A DNA stretch of 64,000 bases from an uncultured Myxococcales bacterium (GCA_903840165.1 CAIMEY010000048.1:1-64000); one strand, 5' to 3'. Positions 26,112 through 35,840 are shown, counted from the stretch's first letter. Numbers and translations are program-made. The notes: generated by a model not told the origin, from the sequence alone.

Positions 26112-28754
26112 CTACTCATATCCCAAGGCATCGATGACGCGCACGCGACCCGCCACGCGCGCAGGATAAATGGCCGCGATCACGCCAACCGCAAGTAAAA
26201 CGAGCGCATACGCGGCGGTGACGCCAACCGGGATGTGCAGAGGCACCTGCCAGCCCGTGTCCTGCTCATTGACAACCTTGAGGATAATCAAGCCATTGAT
26301 GGTGCCGACCAGGATGCCGATGCTGGCTCCCGCAAAAGACAACATCGCGGATTCCAGAACAATCAGCCGCGTCAGCTGTCCACGTAGCAGACCAATGGCG
26401 CGCAGCACGCCGATTTCCCGCATGCGGTCAAGAACGGCCGTCAACAGGGTATTGACCACGGACAGTAGCGAGATAAAAATGGTAACCATTTCAAGCGCTT
26501 TTGTGATCGCAAAGATCCGTTCGATCATCGCGCCAATCACTTCGCGGAATTGCACATTGGTCAGGGCAAAGAGGTGGTACTTGGCACCCCAGCGCTTGAG
26601 AATCTCCTGGCGAATCAGCTCTGAATTCGCGCCCTTCTCGAGGTATGGCTCGAACGTATCGACCTTGTTGTCCCGCCAATGCTGCTCGTACAAAGTGCGG
26701 TCCATGAAGATGGCGCCTTGGTCGCTGGAGTAGTCGGTCATCGTCGCCAAAATCGGGAAATCCCGCCGGCCAAGGACCGTTTGCAGGGAGAGTAACTGCC
26801 CAGGATGTTTGTTGAAACGGTGCGAAAGTGTTTCCGAAATGACCACGCCCTTGCCCTGTTCGAGCGCAGTCACGAGTTCGCCTGGCGGCAAGCTACTGCG
26901 GGCAATCGGCCACGCGGTGTTGCGGGCAAAACGCACGTGTATTTGCAGGGCTAGCAGCAGAACGCGGGCTCGCTCGAAGTCAATTTGGCGCAGACGGACG
27001 GTGTCGACCATGGCGACGCCCGGTATTTTCGCTATCTCATCAGCAAGTTGCGGGTCGAGCGGGTTGTTCTTGATGCCGCCGGTGCTGTGCCCGGAGGTGA
27101 TAAACAGGTCTGCGGGTACCGTCTGCTGTATCCACGTGTCGATGCTATAACGGAATGAATTCGTTAGGATCGCCGAGCCTATGACCATCGACAGGCCGAC
27201 CATCAAGGACGCCACCGTGACCGCCGATTTGCCGGCATTGCGTCCGACATTGTCCGCCGCTAGGCGACCTTCTAGACCAAAAAGTGCTGGCGCAATCGGC
27301 CCTAAGAGGCGATGGCCGAGGAGTACCAGCCATCGGGTCATCAGCGTTGACGCCAGCACCACCAGGAACATCGACACCAGGCCGAAGACGGGAAATCCAG
27401 CAATCGCAGGACCTTGCGCAACCAATGGCACGGCGCCGTAAAGCAGCAGGGCCGTCCATTCGCGGCCGGTCCAACGCAATCCTTGGGTCCCTTGGGCATC
27501 CCAGCCGGCGCTGCGAATGGTGACCACGGGGGACATGCGGCTGGCCTGCCAGGCGGGCAACAGGGAAGCCAACGCAGAACTGCCTATGCCCACAAGCAAA
27601 CCTACGGCGTAAGCCCAGGGCGGAACCTCGGCCTTGGGCGAGTCGACCCGCATGTACAGCTCAGACACCGAAGCCGCACTTTGCACCATCATGCTGCGCG
27701 CCAAGACCGTGCCAAGGCCACAGCCGAGCATAGCCCCCAAGGCACCCAACACCGCACCTTCTAAGGTAAAAAGCTGGACAAGCTGTCCGCGGGTCGCGCC
27801 CGTAGCCCGCAGGATGCCGATCTCGCGACGGCGCTGGGCCACGGAGATAGAAAGCGTGTGGTAAATCAGGAACATCCCGACGATGAGGGCTACGCCGGCA
27901 CCAACAGCTAGGGCCAGCTTGAAGGAATGCAGCAATTCCTCTTGGCGTTCCTGGCGTTTGCCCGGCCTCTCGACCGTAAATTCCGAACCAATGGCCTTGC
28001 GAATGGCCAGGGCCGTGCTTTCCAGTTGATCGGCATCCTTGGCATTGGCAACTGCGACATCGAATCGGTCTACCCGCCCGGGAAGGTCAAAGATTTCCTG
28101 GGCATCCAGGTAGTCGAGAATCGCCACCTGCCCGCCCATCGCCCGCAGAGGCCCTTGGGCCTGCACGACGGCGTAGAGCGTAAACGGCTGCGTGCCTTGG
28201 CGGGTCAGGAGATCAATGGTTTCGCCTGGTTTCTTGTGCCAACGCTGGGCGAACTTCTCTGTGACCACCAGTTGCCGCTGCGCGTCCAGCATGGCGAAGG
28301 GATCGCTATCGAAGTCTTCATCCTTGGGATCTTTACTCTTTTCTGCCTGCGCCGCCGGCTTGCGCAGCGTCTTGCTGTCGAGCTGGTAGAAGAAGGCCAT
28401 CGTCTTGGGATCTTCTGTAAAATCAAGACCTAATAGCACTAGGCCATCGCCCTGCCCATCGGCCACGTCCAGCGTGCGTTGAATCACCGGCGTGGCGTGC
28501 AGGACTCCAGGTACTTCACGAATTTTTTCAAGAAGATGCTGATCAATGCCGGTGTCGCCGCCCTTGACCTCGAGGTGGACGCGGCCACTGATGTCGTCCA
28601 GGGTGCTGGAAAAAGAGTCGATAATTCCGCGGTTTACGGCAATTACCGCCACCAGGACCGCCACGCCCAGCGCAATGCCGAGCACGGTCATGGCCGTACG
28701 CAGCCGATGTTCGCCGACGCGACGCAGACTAATCGGCCGTAACAACGAGAACAT
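26112..28754 (-). CDS. FtsX/MacB-type ABC transporter permease, two FtsX units
   Basis: The start at 28754 has GGAG upstream and gives 880 residues. An N-terminal helix (about 20-40) and a large extracytoplasmic domain are followed by the first FtsX-type helix trio (VGAGVALIVGMFLIYHTLSIS, then RRREIGILRATGATRGQ). A middle block of helices follows, then a second periplasmic domain and a second trio (VTIFISLLSVVNTLLTAVLD, REIGVLRAIGLLRGQL) ending in ALGYE. This is the layout of LolC/E- or MacB-like permeases and their large duplicated relatives, which work in lipoprotein, lipid or peptide export. No ATPase gene is adjacent. Confidence 0.88.
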   Translation of the reverse strand: MFSLLRPISLRRVGEHRLRTAMTVLGIALGVAVLVAVIAVNRGIIDSFSSTLDDISGRVHLEVKGGDTGIDQHLLEKIREVPGVLHATPVIQRTLDVADGQGDGLVLLGLDFTEDPKTMAFFYQLDSKTLRKPAAQAEKSKDPKDEDFDSDPFAMLDAQRQLVVTEKFAQRWHKKPGETIDLLTRQGTQPFTLYAVVQAQGPLRAMGGQVAILDYLDAQEIFDLPGRVDRFDVAVANAKDADQLESTALAIRKAIGSEFTVERPGKRQERQEELLHSFKLALAVGAGVALIVGMFLIYHTLSISVAQRRREIGILRATGATRGQLVQLFTLEGAVLGALGAMLGCGLGTVLARSMMVQSAASVSELYMRVDSPKAEVPPWAYAVGLLVGIGSSALASLLPAWQASRMSPVVTIRSAGWDAQGTQGLRWTGREWTALLLYGAVPLVAQGPAIAGFPVFGLVSMFLVVLASTLMTRWLVLLGHRLLGPIAPALFGLEGRLAADNVGRNAGKSAVTVASLMVGLSMVIGSAILTNSFRYSIDTWIQQTVPADLFITSGHSTGGIKNNPLDPQLADEIAKIPGVAMVDTVRLRQIDFERARVLLLALQIHVRFARNTAWPIARSSLPPGELVTALEQGKGVVISETLSHRFNKHPGQLLSLQTVLGRRDFPILATMTDYSSDQGAIFMDRTLYEQHWRDNKVDTFEPYLEKGANSELIRQEILKRWGAKYHLFALTNVQFREVIGAMIERIFAITKALEMVTIFISLLSVVNTLLTAVLDRMREIGVLRAIGLLRGQLTRLIVLESAMLSFAGASIGILVGTINGLIILKVVNEQDTGWQVPLHIPVGVTAAYALVLLAVGVIAAIYPARVAGRVRVIDALGYE

Positions 28755-28868
28755 AGCGCTCCGAATGCGAATGATTTGCCGGAAGACCTGCAGACCGACG
28801 ACCCGAATTTGCACGACCCGGGAGCCGACGTCGGTCACTGCCGAGACTACACGTCGACGGACTAGGCG

Positions 28869-30098
28869 TCACGCCAAAGAGGCAATCACGCTGTCCAAGC
28901 GCCACAAATCCTCAGGAAGAACGCGTAGATACTTGGCATCGTAAATCAGGTGGTCGCCCAGGGCCTGGTGTTGTTGAACCCGTTGCAGCAGCTCCTGGAC
29001 CAGCGGTAGGCCGAGATCGTTTTGCAAAGCAAGGAGATCCAGTCCTCGATCCAGGCGCAGACCGGTGAGCAAACGCTCTGTCAGGTGGCTAGGGGCATCG
29101 ATAGACTCCTGAAACTCTTCGACAAGTCGGCCCGCCGTCAGCCCATCTAGCCAAGGCCTCAGGGCGGCAACGTTGCCATAGCGACGCCCGACGGCCCCGG
29201 CTTGGGGCAGGAAACCGTGGGCACCAACACCCAAGGCCAAGTAGTAATTCCCTTGCCAATAAGCAAGGTTATGTCGGCACTCCTGTCGGGGCCGTGCGTA
29301 GTTGGACACCTCATAGCGCTGCACGCCGTACGGGGCCAGCCATTCGGGCAGAGCGGCTAGCATGTCCGCTTGCAAGCCATCGTCCGGCGGTTGCTGCACG
29401 CCACGGGCCACTTGCCTCGCCAAAGGCGTTTGAGGTTCAACCGTTAGGCTATACGCCGACAGGTGGGGCAGGCCATAGTCCAGTACGCCTTGCACATCGG
29501 CGCGCAGGGCTTGCAGATCCTGTCCAGGGGCGCCAAAGATCAAGTCCGCATTGGCACTGCGCAATAGGCCTTGCTGCAGCAGGGTTTGCAACTCGCTCAG
29601 GGTCGTGCGCGCCGCTGCCGCATCATGCCGTCGGTCCAGGGCCTTGAGGCGCGTGTCATCCAACGCTTGGACACCAATGGAGATTCGGTTGATGCCGGCA
29701 GCCACATAGCCGCGCAAGTCGCCTGACTCGAGCACGCCAGGATTGGCTTCTAGTGTAATTTCGCAGTTTTGCGCCAGCGGACTCCACGCGTCGATGGCCG
29801 CCAGCACCTGCCCCACGGCCTCCGGGCCCCAGAGCGACGGCGTACCGCCACCAAAGAAAATGCTTTCAATCGGCGCGCTTGGCACTTCGACGGTGCGCAA
29901 CGCCAGTTCACGCACAATCAATTCGCGATATCGGGCCCGCGGAATTCGCTGCACAGCCGACGTGGCGAAATCGCAGTAGGCGCAACGATGCCGACAGAAA
30001 GGGAAATGCACATAGACTGCGGCGACAGTCTTGGCAGGTGGCGCAGCAACCACCTGATTCTGAATGGAAAGCGCCCCGGCGAGCGGATCCTGGGTCAT
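28869..30098 (-). CDS. hemW: HemW, radical SAM haem chaperone
   Basis: The 409-residue protein has the radical-SAM cluster C35xxxC39xxC42 in HFPFCRHRCAYCDF, FFGGGTPSLW, and LGVGAHGF in the C-terminal half. It lacks the fourth Cys typical of HemN, so HemW rather than coproporphyrinogen oxidase is the better name. HemW binds haem and delivers it to client proteins. Its ATG overlaps the stop of the upstream gene as ATGA (30098-30095). Confidence 0.9.
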   Translation of the reverse strand: MTQDPLAGALSIQNQVVAAPPAKTVAAVYVHFPFCRHRCAYCDFATSAVQRIPRARYRELIVRELALRTVEVPSAPIESIFFGGGTPSLWGPEAVGQVLAAIDAWSPLAQNCEITLEANPGVLESGDLRGYVAAGINRISIGVQALDDTRLKALDRRHDAAAARTTLSELQTLLQQGLLRSANADLIFGAPGQDLQALRADVQGVLDYGLPHLSAYSLTVEPQTPLARQVARGVQQPPDDGLQADMLAALPEWLAPYGVQRYEVSNYARPRQECRHNLAYWQGNYYLALGVGAHGFLPQAGAVGRRYGNVAALRPWLDGLTAGRLVEEFQESIDAPSHLTERLLTGLRLDRGLDLLALQNDLGLPLVQELLQRVQQHQALGDHLIYDAKYLRVLPEDLWRLDSVIASLA

Positions 30099-31510
30099 CG
30101 TCGCACCTTGCCCACTTCTGGCGGCAAATCGGCGCGCCCGAGGAGCCGGGAAAAGCGATCACCGACGAGATTATTGATCTGAAATTTCGCTGAATTGCCA
30201 ATGTCTAGCACCGTCAGGCCCGGATTTTGGCAGTTTTCGTTGCCCAGCAGGCGCACGCAGTCCCCGGCGGCAGCGCGGCCGATGGCGACTACCCGGGCAC
30301 CGCCGAAGCGTCCATCGTAGTAGACGCCAGAATTGCTTGAAATAACAGCAGTAACTTGCTGGCGCAGGACGTGCTCGTAGATGCGGTAGGCGCGGTCGGC
30401 AATCAATTCACCATCGCGGAGCAGGGTAAGAGGGCGGGCCGTCAGCAAAAGCGCGTGCGGATACGCCGTGGCCAGCTGCAAATTGTCATGCAGGTGCTTG
30501 AGTTCGGGCTCGCCCACCGTGTCGAGCCGCGTGTCTACCGCGATCAGTGCGAGGTCCCCGAGGACCCAGATGCCCGTGTCCTTGCTGCCTTTCTTGAGCG
30601 ATTGCAGGCGACTATCTGGGTCATACAGCACTTGCACCGCTGCCTCGCTGCCTTCGGTCGGCCACAGCAGCAGGGGCAGTTTCAGCGCCCGACGGGTTAG
30701 GACGGCCTGGCACGCCTGAGCACTGCCGCTGTCATTGACCAGCAGCGCGGCCGCATGATGGCGATCCGCTGTATCAACAACGAGTTGCCCAAGGTCGGCG
30801 TCGAGGACACCGCCGGCAAACAGCAGGCGCGTGCCGGGCGAATCGGGCAACTCCGCCACAGCGGGCCCTTGCACCGGGCCGTCGACCGGCACCACCGGCA
30901 AGCGCTCAATGGGCAAGCGGCGGGACACCACCGTATCTGGTTGCCCGGGCCTTTGCGCCTGCACCGTCACGTGGCGATCGCGCACACTTTCCGCAAAGGT
31001 ATGCTCGACTTCCAGACCCGCCATCGGATCGCTGCCGTCTTCAAAGTGCCACACGAAGCGACTGTAGGCGATGTCGCCTTTCGGTTCGACCCGCAGGCGC
31101 ACCCGCGTGTTGGCCCAAACGCGCAATTCCGCAGGCTCGGCAATGATATGCAGTGCAGCGTCGCTGGCCGGTCGGGGCAGGGGTACTACGGCTAGGTCAG
31201 CCGGCGTCGGCATTGCAGGCAAGGGCGCCGCGGCCAAAGGCGAGGATGCCGTGACTTCAGATGCCAAGGCCGACGACGAATCATTTGCCGAAACAGCATC
31301 TTGCGCGGCCGTGGATCGCGCGGGCACCCCCGGCTCTGCCGGTCGTAGCCACAGCGCCAACCCCAGCGCCAGGCCCGCGCCCACGAAAGCCGCAGCAACC
31401 AGAGCGAGTTTGCTGTGGGGCGGCGTCGCCGGCGGGTCGGGCGGCAACTCAAGGGAACGCCGCGGTTGGGCAGGGGGAGCCGGATTCAAGCGGTTTGCCG
31501 GATTGCGCAA
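30095..31510 (-). CDS. membrane-anchored protein with PKD-like and phosphoesterase-like regions
   Basis: The first possible start is TTG at 31510 (AGGG upstream); the next ATG lies beyond the membrane segment. The 471-residue protein has a Pro-rich N-terminus, one hydrophobic segment (about 35-57), and a PKD-like domain (RVWANTRVRLRVEP ... FVWHFEDGSDP ... VEHTF). The C-terminal half follows the strand order of calcineurin-like phosphoesterases (LLFAGGVLDAD ... WVLGDLALIAVDT ... HALLLTARPL ... GARVVAIGR), but the metal-binding His, Asp and Asn residues are mostly missing. It is most likely a binding or structural protein. It overlaps hemW by 4 nt, so the two are co-translated. Confidence 0.55.
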   Translation of the reverse strand: MRNPANRLNPAPPAQPRRSLELPPDPPATPPHSKLALVAAAFVGAGLALGLALWLRPAEPGVPARSTAAQDAVSANDSSSALASEVTASSPLAAAPLPAMPTPADLAVVPLPRPASDAALHIIAEPAELRVWANTRVRLRVEPKGDIAYSRFVWHFEDGSDPMAGLEVEHTFAESVRDRHVTVQAQRPGQPDTVVSRRLPIERLPVVPVDGPVQGPAVAELPDSPGTRLLFAGGVLDADLGQLVVDTADRHHAAALLVNDSGSAQACQAVLTRRALKLPLLLWPTEGSEAAVQVLYDPDSRLQSLKKGSKDTGIWVLGDLALIAVDTRLDTVGEPELKHLHDNLQLATAYPHALLLTARPLTLLRDGELIADRAYRIYEHVLRQQVTAVISSNSGVYYDGRFGGARVVAIGRAAAGDCVRLLGNENCQNPGLTVLDIGNSAKFQINNLVGDRFSRLLGRADLPPEVGKVRR

Positions 31511-31706
31511 TTGACCCTGCGCCTGGGGCGGCCTTAGTATGCGACGTGCTTTGGTCCCGCCGCAACGGTGGGCTTGAGGCGCCGCGATCCCTGATCCCAG
31601 GGGAAAAGGCCACTGGCTGGACGCCGGTACGCGGGTGAATCCGCAGGCGAGCCCGGGCGTTTGCTCAGGGTCTACAGCCCCTGGTGGCCGTTGGAGGATG
31701 CAGTCG

Positions 31707-32948
31707 ATGAACGGACAGAATCTTTCCTATTTTACAATGGCTGGCCTGATGCTGTCTTGCTGTTGGGCAGCGCCAAGTCAGGCTACGAGCGGTTGGGACG
31801 GCATGGCCCCCGTCTGCATCAAAGCCTTTGCCGCGCCAGACAAATCGGACGCCAAGAAGCTCCTGAGTTGCGCCGACACCTTTTCGGCGGAAGCCCGCAC
31901 GGACAACCTTTCGGGTGCCGATAAGTCCACGATCGAAAAGGGTTTGCGCTGGATGTACGACAATGGCGAGAGCCCCGCGCCCGCCGTTGCCCGCGATGGA
32001 CTGACGCGTCTGGGCATCAAGATGCCGGCGAAAGGGTCCGCGACAACAGCAAAAAGCAATGGAACCAATGTAGTAGCCGCCGAAGCACAGCGCAAGAAAT
32101 ACGACCCGCCCGAGGCCAAGACCGCCGACGCCCAGGCGGCCGATAAGATGGCCAAGGAAGCGGTGGCCAAGTTCGTCAGCAAGAAGAAGTGGACTGATGG
32201 TGCCAAACAGCTTGAAAAAGCACTGGAAAAGAATCCGCGCGGCGAGTACATCCTCTACAACTTGGCTTGCACCTTGGCCAATATGGAAGGCAAGCAGGAC
32301 AAGGCCGATGAATACCTGCAAGACCTTGCGGATTTGGGCACGGAAGATGCCACCAAGCGTCTCGTGAAGGCGCGCACGGACCCGGACCTAGAGCCGATGC
32401 GCGACAATTCAGACTTCAAGCGAATTACGGGTTACGCACGCATTCAGGTCGTCAATACCATTGGTACGCCCGGCGATAAGGGTGTTGAAAATATTCAGAA
32501 ATTGCTCGCAAAGCTAGAACATCGCAAGGCTGATGAGGCTGATGTCGATAAACCTCAAGAGTTCTGCGTGGTTCAGTTCAAACCCCATGCAAAGGCGTTG
32601 GCCGGTTTGGTGTCGGACCTTTTGAAGTCGCCGGTCAAGCTCGATGAAATCAAAGAGGGCAAGTACGACCTCATCATCCGCTGGGGTAGCAAGGTCGAAG
32701 ACGGTAAAGCCATTTCGCTGGGTCCAGATACAGGTGATGAAGCCATCGCTGACGCCCGCAAAAAGCAGAACAAAGTGCTGGCCCAACCGGACGCCGCGCT
32801 CAACAAGGTCAACAAGGTACTCAACACGCCGGACCACGCCTACAATGAAGGCCAGGCGGCTATTTCACGAACAGAAACATCGGTTAAGAAGGCGCAGGGC
32901 GCTGTCGACAAGGTCAAGGGCCTGGGCGAAAAGCTCAATAAATTGTGA
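31707..32948 (+). CDS. exported TPR-like hypothetical protein
   Basis: The start at 31707 has GGAGG 9 nt upstream and opens a signal peptide ending at PSQA (about residue 27), giving 413 residues. The mature part begins with a helical region containing a few cysteines. A Lys/Ala-rich stretch follows, then one or two TPR-like helical pairs (QLEKALEKNPRGEYILYNLACTLANM), a mixed domain and a Lys/Val-rich C-terminal helix. The likely location is the periplasm or outer surface. No family is recognised with confidence. Confidence 0.6.
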   Translation: MNGQNLSYFTMAGLMLSCCWAAPSQATSGWDGMAPVCIKAFAAPDKSDAKKLLSCADTFSAEARTDNLSGADKSTIEKGLRWMYDNGESPAPAVARDGLTRLGIKMPAKGSATTAKSNGTNVVAAEAQRKKYDPPEAKTADAQAADKMAKEAVAKFVSKKKWTDGAKQLEKALEKNPRGEYILYNLACTLANMEGKQDKADEYLQDLADLGTEDATKRLVKARTDPDLEPMRDNSDFKRITGYARIQVVNTIGTPGDKGVENIQKLLAKLEHRKADEADVDKPQEFCVVQFKPHAKALAGLVSDLLKSPVKLDEIKEGKYDLIIRWGSKVEDGKAISLGPDTGDEAIADARKKQNKVLAQPDAALNKVNKVLNTPDHAYNEGQAAISRTETSVKKAQGAVDKVKGLGEKLNKL

Positions 32949-33065
32949 CCGTCGATGGGCCGGGCTTGGCGGTTGGCTGACCGGCGAATTGGCGTGCAGA
33001 CTAGCGGAGCAGGGGCTCTGACCGTGCGCATCCACCGATCGTGACAACGCGGCGCAGATGGAATC

Positions 33066-33380
33066 ATGCAATTCACTGAGTTTCTGAGCAAAGTGACGCC
33101 CATCGAGTGGGCCGTGGTCGGCATCGCGCTAGGCGTGTGTCTGCTAGGTTCGCTGCTGCCGCATATGGGCAATCTTTTGGGGCGGTTGCTGCTCGGCGAG
33201 GATCCCCTTTTGGCCCGCTGGCAGGTCGCGCGGCAAAACCGCCGGCAGCAGGCGCTGGGGCAGCGGCAAGCGCGCAAGGCGGCCAAGAAAGCGGGCAAGG
33301 AGGCTGGCATCAGCGCGGCAAAGCGTACTGAAAATAAGGCGGTTGCTCGCCAAGCCTCCGGCGACACGTCTGCGCCCTGA
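33066..33380 (+). CDS. small membrane protein with basic tail
   Basis: The 104-residue product has one strong hydrophobic segment (IEWAVVGIALGVCLLGSLLP, about residues 13-32) and then a long Arg/Lys/Ala/Gln-rich tail likely to be helical and cytoplasmic. The ribosome binding site is weak (GATGGA). It lies upstream of maf in the same direction. Function is unknown. Confidence 0.55.
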   Translation: MQFTEFLSKVTPIEWAVVGIALGVCLLGSLLPHMGNLLGRLLLGEDPLLARWQVARQNRRQQALGQRQARKAAKKAGKEAGISAAKRTENKAVARQASGDTSAP

Positions 33381-33459
33381 TCCGAGCGCCGCGGACACTC
33401 GGCGGCACCAGTTCTTGAATCTCTGGTGTAAAACCCTCTGACAATTGCGGGAGTACGCG

Positions 33460-34143
33460 ATGGCCGCGCCCTTGACCCTGGCATCCAGTTCACCGCGTCG
33501 CAAAGAGCTCCTAGAGCGCCTTGGCTTTCAACTCCGCATTGTCCAAGCCAATATTGACGAGTCTCAACTGCCGGCCGAACTGCCGGAGGACTACGCCAAA
33601 CGCGTCGCGCGGGCCAAGGTTCTGGCGGTCGTGCGGCGCCTGCAGGCCACCTTGTATACGACCGATCAGGAGGCGCGGCGGCAATTTGCTCAGGGCCCAG
33701 GCGGTGTTCCTGCCCATGGCGAGGATCCGGTACGTTGGGTTGTCGGGGCTGATACCGTGGTAGTCGTCGACGACCAGATCTTCGGCAAGCCCGCTGACCT
33801 GCAGGAAGCGCGTGAAATGCTGCTTCGCCTCTCGGGGCGGGAACACCTAGTCATTACAGGATTTTGCCTGTTTGACCTCAAGCGCAATCGCGAAGGCCTG
33901 CAAGCTGTGACCACGGTGGTCAAGTTTAAGGACATCGCGGGGCATGAGATCGATCAGTACCTGTCCACCGGCGAAAGCATGGACAAAGCAGGCGCTTACG
34001 CGGTGCAGGGCGTCGGCAGCTACTTGGTGGAGTACATGCGCGGGTCTTATACCAACGTGGTCGGGCTGCCCCTGTGTCAGGTCATTGAAATGATGGAAGA
34101 AATGGGCGCGCGCGATGTGTTGCCCTGGGGGCGGGATTCGTGA
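33460..34143 (+). CDS. maf: Maf family nucleotide pyrophosphatase
   Basis: The start at 33460 has GGGAG upstream. Maf proteins hydrolyse non-canonical or modified nucleoside triphosphates, keeping them out of nucleic acids. Visible motifs are LASSSPRRKELL at the N-terminus, the catalytic VVGADTVVV, FGKP, SGREHLVITGFCL, and YLSTGESMDKAGAYAVQGVG. Compared with typical members of about 190-200 residues, the 227-residue protein has an extra stretch of about 25 residues before VVGADT (around TTDQEARRQFAQGP). Its TGA overlaps the GTG start of the next gene. Confidence 0.93.
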   Translation: MAAPLTLASSSPRRKELLERLGFQLRIVQANIDESQLPAELPEDYAKRVARAKVLAVVRRLQATLYTTDQEARRQFAQGPGGVPAHGEDPVRWVVGADTVVVVDDQIFGKPADLQEAREMLLRLSGREHLVITGFCLFDLKRNREGLQAVTTVVKFKDIAGHEIDQYLSTGESMDKAGAYAVQGVGSYLVEYMRGSYTNVVGLPLCQVIEMMEEMGARDVLPWGRDS

Positions 34144-34871
34144 GTCTGCAAGCAACTGACATTGCACACAATTTAGACGTCGTGCGCAGCCAGATCGCGG
34201 CTGCCGCGCTGCAGGCGGGCCGCTCACCGCAAGAAGTGACCTTGGTCGCTGTCAGCAAAGGCCAAGATACCCAGACCATTCGCGCCGCCTACGCCGCCGG
34301 CCAACGCGATTTTGGCGAGAACTATGTGCAGGAGTGGCAGGAAAAGGCCCAGGCGCTGATCGACCTGCCCGATTTGCGCTGGCATTTCCTCGGGCATTTG
34401 CAGCGTAACAAGGTCAAATTGGTCATTGGTCACGTGCATTTGCTGCATGGTGTCGATGACATGCAGGGCCTAGACGAAATGGCGCGACAGGCCCACGCCC
34501 AACGCCTACAGCAGGCGGTGCTGATTCAGGTCAATCCAGCGCAAGAGCAGCAAAAGCGCGGATGTACGGAACACGACGTCGAGCTGTTTGTTGATATCTT
34601 GCTCCGCTCGCCAGGTCTGTGTCTGCAAGGGCTGATGATCATTCCGCCCGCCAGTGACGACCCTGAGGACGCCCGGCCGTGGTTTGCGCGCCTTAGGACG
34701 TTGCGCGATCGCTTGGCCGCTGAATATGCAGGCGATTCTCGGCTGCCGGCCCTGTGGCAACTGTCCATGGGCATGAGCAGCGACTTTGAGGTGGCGATTG
34801 GGCAAGGAGCCACGCTAGTGCGCGTGGGTACAGCCATTTTTGGCCCGCGCCTGCCCAAGCAAGCCACGTAG
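34140..34871 (+). CDS. yggS: YggS/PLPBP family PLP-binding protein
   Basis: The GTG at 34140 overlaps the maf stop (GTGA). The 243-residue protein has the PLP-lysine motif VAVSKGQ, then RDFGENYVQEWQEK, WHFLGHLQRNKVK, and near the end LSMGMSSDFEVAIGQGATLVRVGTAIFG. These are the hallmarks of the single-domain PLP homeostasis proteins, which have an alanine-racemase-like barrel but no known catalytic activity. Confidence 0.95.
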   Translation: MSLQATDIAHNLDVVRSQIAAAALQAGRSPQEVTLVAVSKGQDTQTIRAAYAAGQRDFGENYVQEWQEKAQALIDLPDLRWHFLGHLQRNKVKLVIGHVHLLHGVDDMQGLDEMARQAHAQRLQQAVLIQVNPAQEQQKRGCTEHDVELFVDILLRSPGLCLQGLMIIPPASDDPEDARPWFARLRTLRDRLAAEYAGDSRLPALWQLSMGMSSDFEVAIGQGATLVRVGTAIFGPRLPKQAT

Positions 34872-34991
34872 GCCCAGCAAAATCGGGTCGCCTGAGGGTC
34901 GCGTTTGCGGGCCCAGCCCTTGCCACCAGCGCGGCGGTTGCCTAGGGTGCACGCCAGCGTCGCAATCCCCGCGCCGCCGATGGAGCCGCCC

Positions 34992-35840
34992 ATGTCCCAG
35001 GATGCCCCTGCGTCGACCCTGCCCGCAGAGACCTGTTACCACGGTGTCAAGGCTGAAAACGGCGAACTTCTGCACCGTTACGGGTCCCATGTCCACCTGA
35101 TCCACGATCCCCTGGCCCTGACTTGGCTGGCGCGGCTGAGTCACGCGGGCTCGCAGCAGCCCGAAGTCAATCGCCTGATAACGCACCTCTATCGCGGCTT
35201 GGTGCGCGAGGTGATTAACCGAGAATTCCCTAAGAAGTCAGTGCGTTCTGAGACGCGCATGAGTCAGCACACCCCGCACGGCTACTACACCGGTGACGTT
35301 ATCGACCCGCAGACCGAGGTGACCAGCGTCGACATTGCCCGCGCCGGTATCCTGCCGTCGATGGTATGCTTTGAAAGTCTTTGCGAAATTCTCGATCCCA
35401 CCCGCGTGCGTCAGGACCACATTCTGATGAACCGCGTCGTCGACGAACAGGCCCATGTCACCGGCGCTGGCATGTATGGTCGCAAAATTGCAGGCCCTGT
35501 GGCCGGTCGTTACCTGCTGGTGCCCGATCCAATGGGGGCTACGGGTGGATCGTTGACGGCGGCAATTCGCTTCTATCTCAATGAGTTGGATGGCGCGCCA
35601 CGGCATATCTTCGCGCTCAATCTGATGGTCACCCCTGAGTTTATTCGCCGCTTGACGGATGAATTCCCAGGAATGGTGAGCATTTACGCTTATCGCATTG
35701 ACCGCGGTCTGTCGCCACCGGAAGTGTTGGCCGACATGCCGGGGGCCCAATGGGCGCTGGAACGTGGCCTGACCGACCATCAGTACATCGTGCCCGGTGC
35801 GGGCGGCATGGGCGAAATCATGAACAATGCGCTGAGCTAG
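34992..35840 (+). CDS. uracil phosphoribosyltransferase-like protein, extended
   Basis: The start at 34992 has GGAG 8 nt upstream and gives 282 residues, about 70 more than typical UPRT. The UPRT fold is clear: DPLALTWLARLS near the N-terminus, DIARAGILPSM (about 114-124), the PRPP loop DPMGATGGS at 179-187, and YIVPGAGGMGE near the end, where true UPRT has a GYIVPGLGDAGDR-like segment. The altered C-terminal uracil-binding loop and the inserts make the base specificity uncertain. It lies between yggS and hpt, so a nucleobase salvage role fits. Confidence 0.8.
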   Translation: MSQDAPASTLPAETCYHGVKAENGELLHRYGSHVHLIHDPLALTWLARLSHAGSQQPEVNRLITHLYRGLVREVINREFPKKSVRSETRMSQHTPHGYYTGDVIDPQTEVTSVDIARAGILPSMVCFESLCEILDPTRVRQDHILMNRVVDEQAHVTGAGMYGRKIAGPVAGRYLLVPDPMGATGGSLTAAIRFYLNELDGAPRHIFALNLMVTPEFIRRLTDEFPGMVSIYAYRIDRGLSPPEVLADMPGAQWALERGLTDHQYIVPGAGGMGEIMNNALS

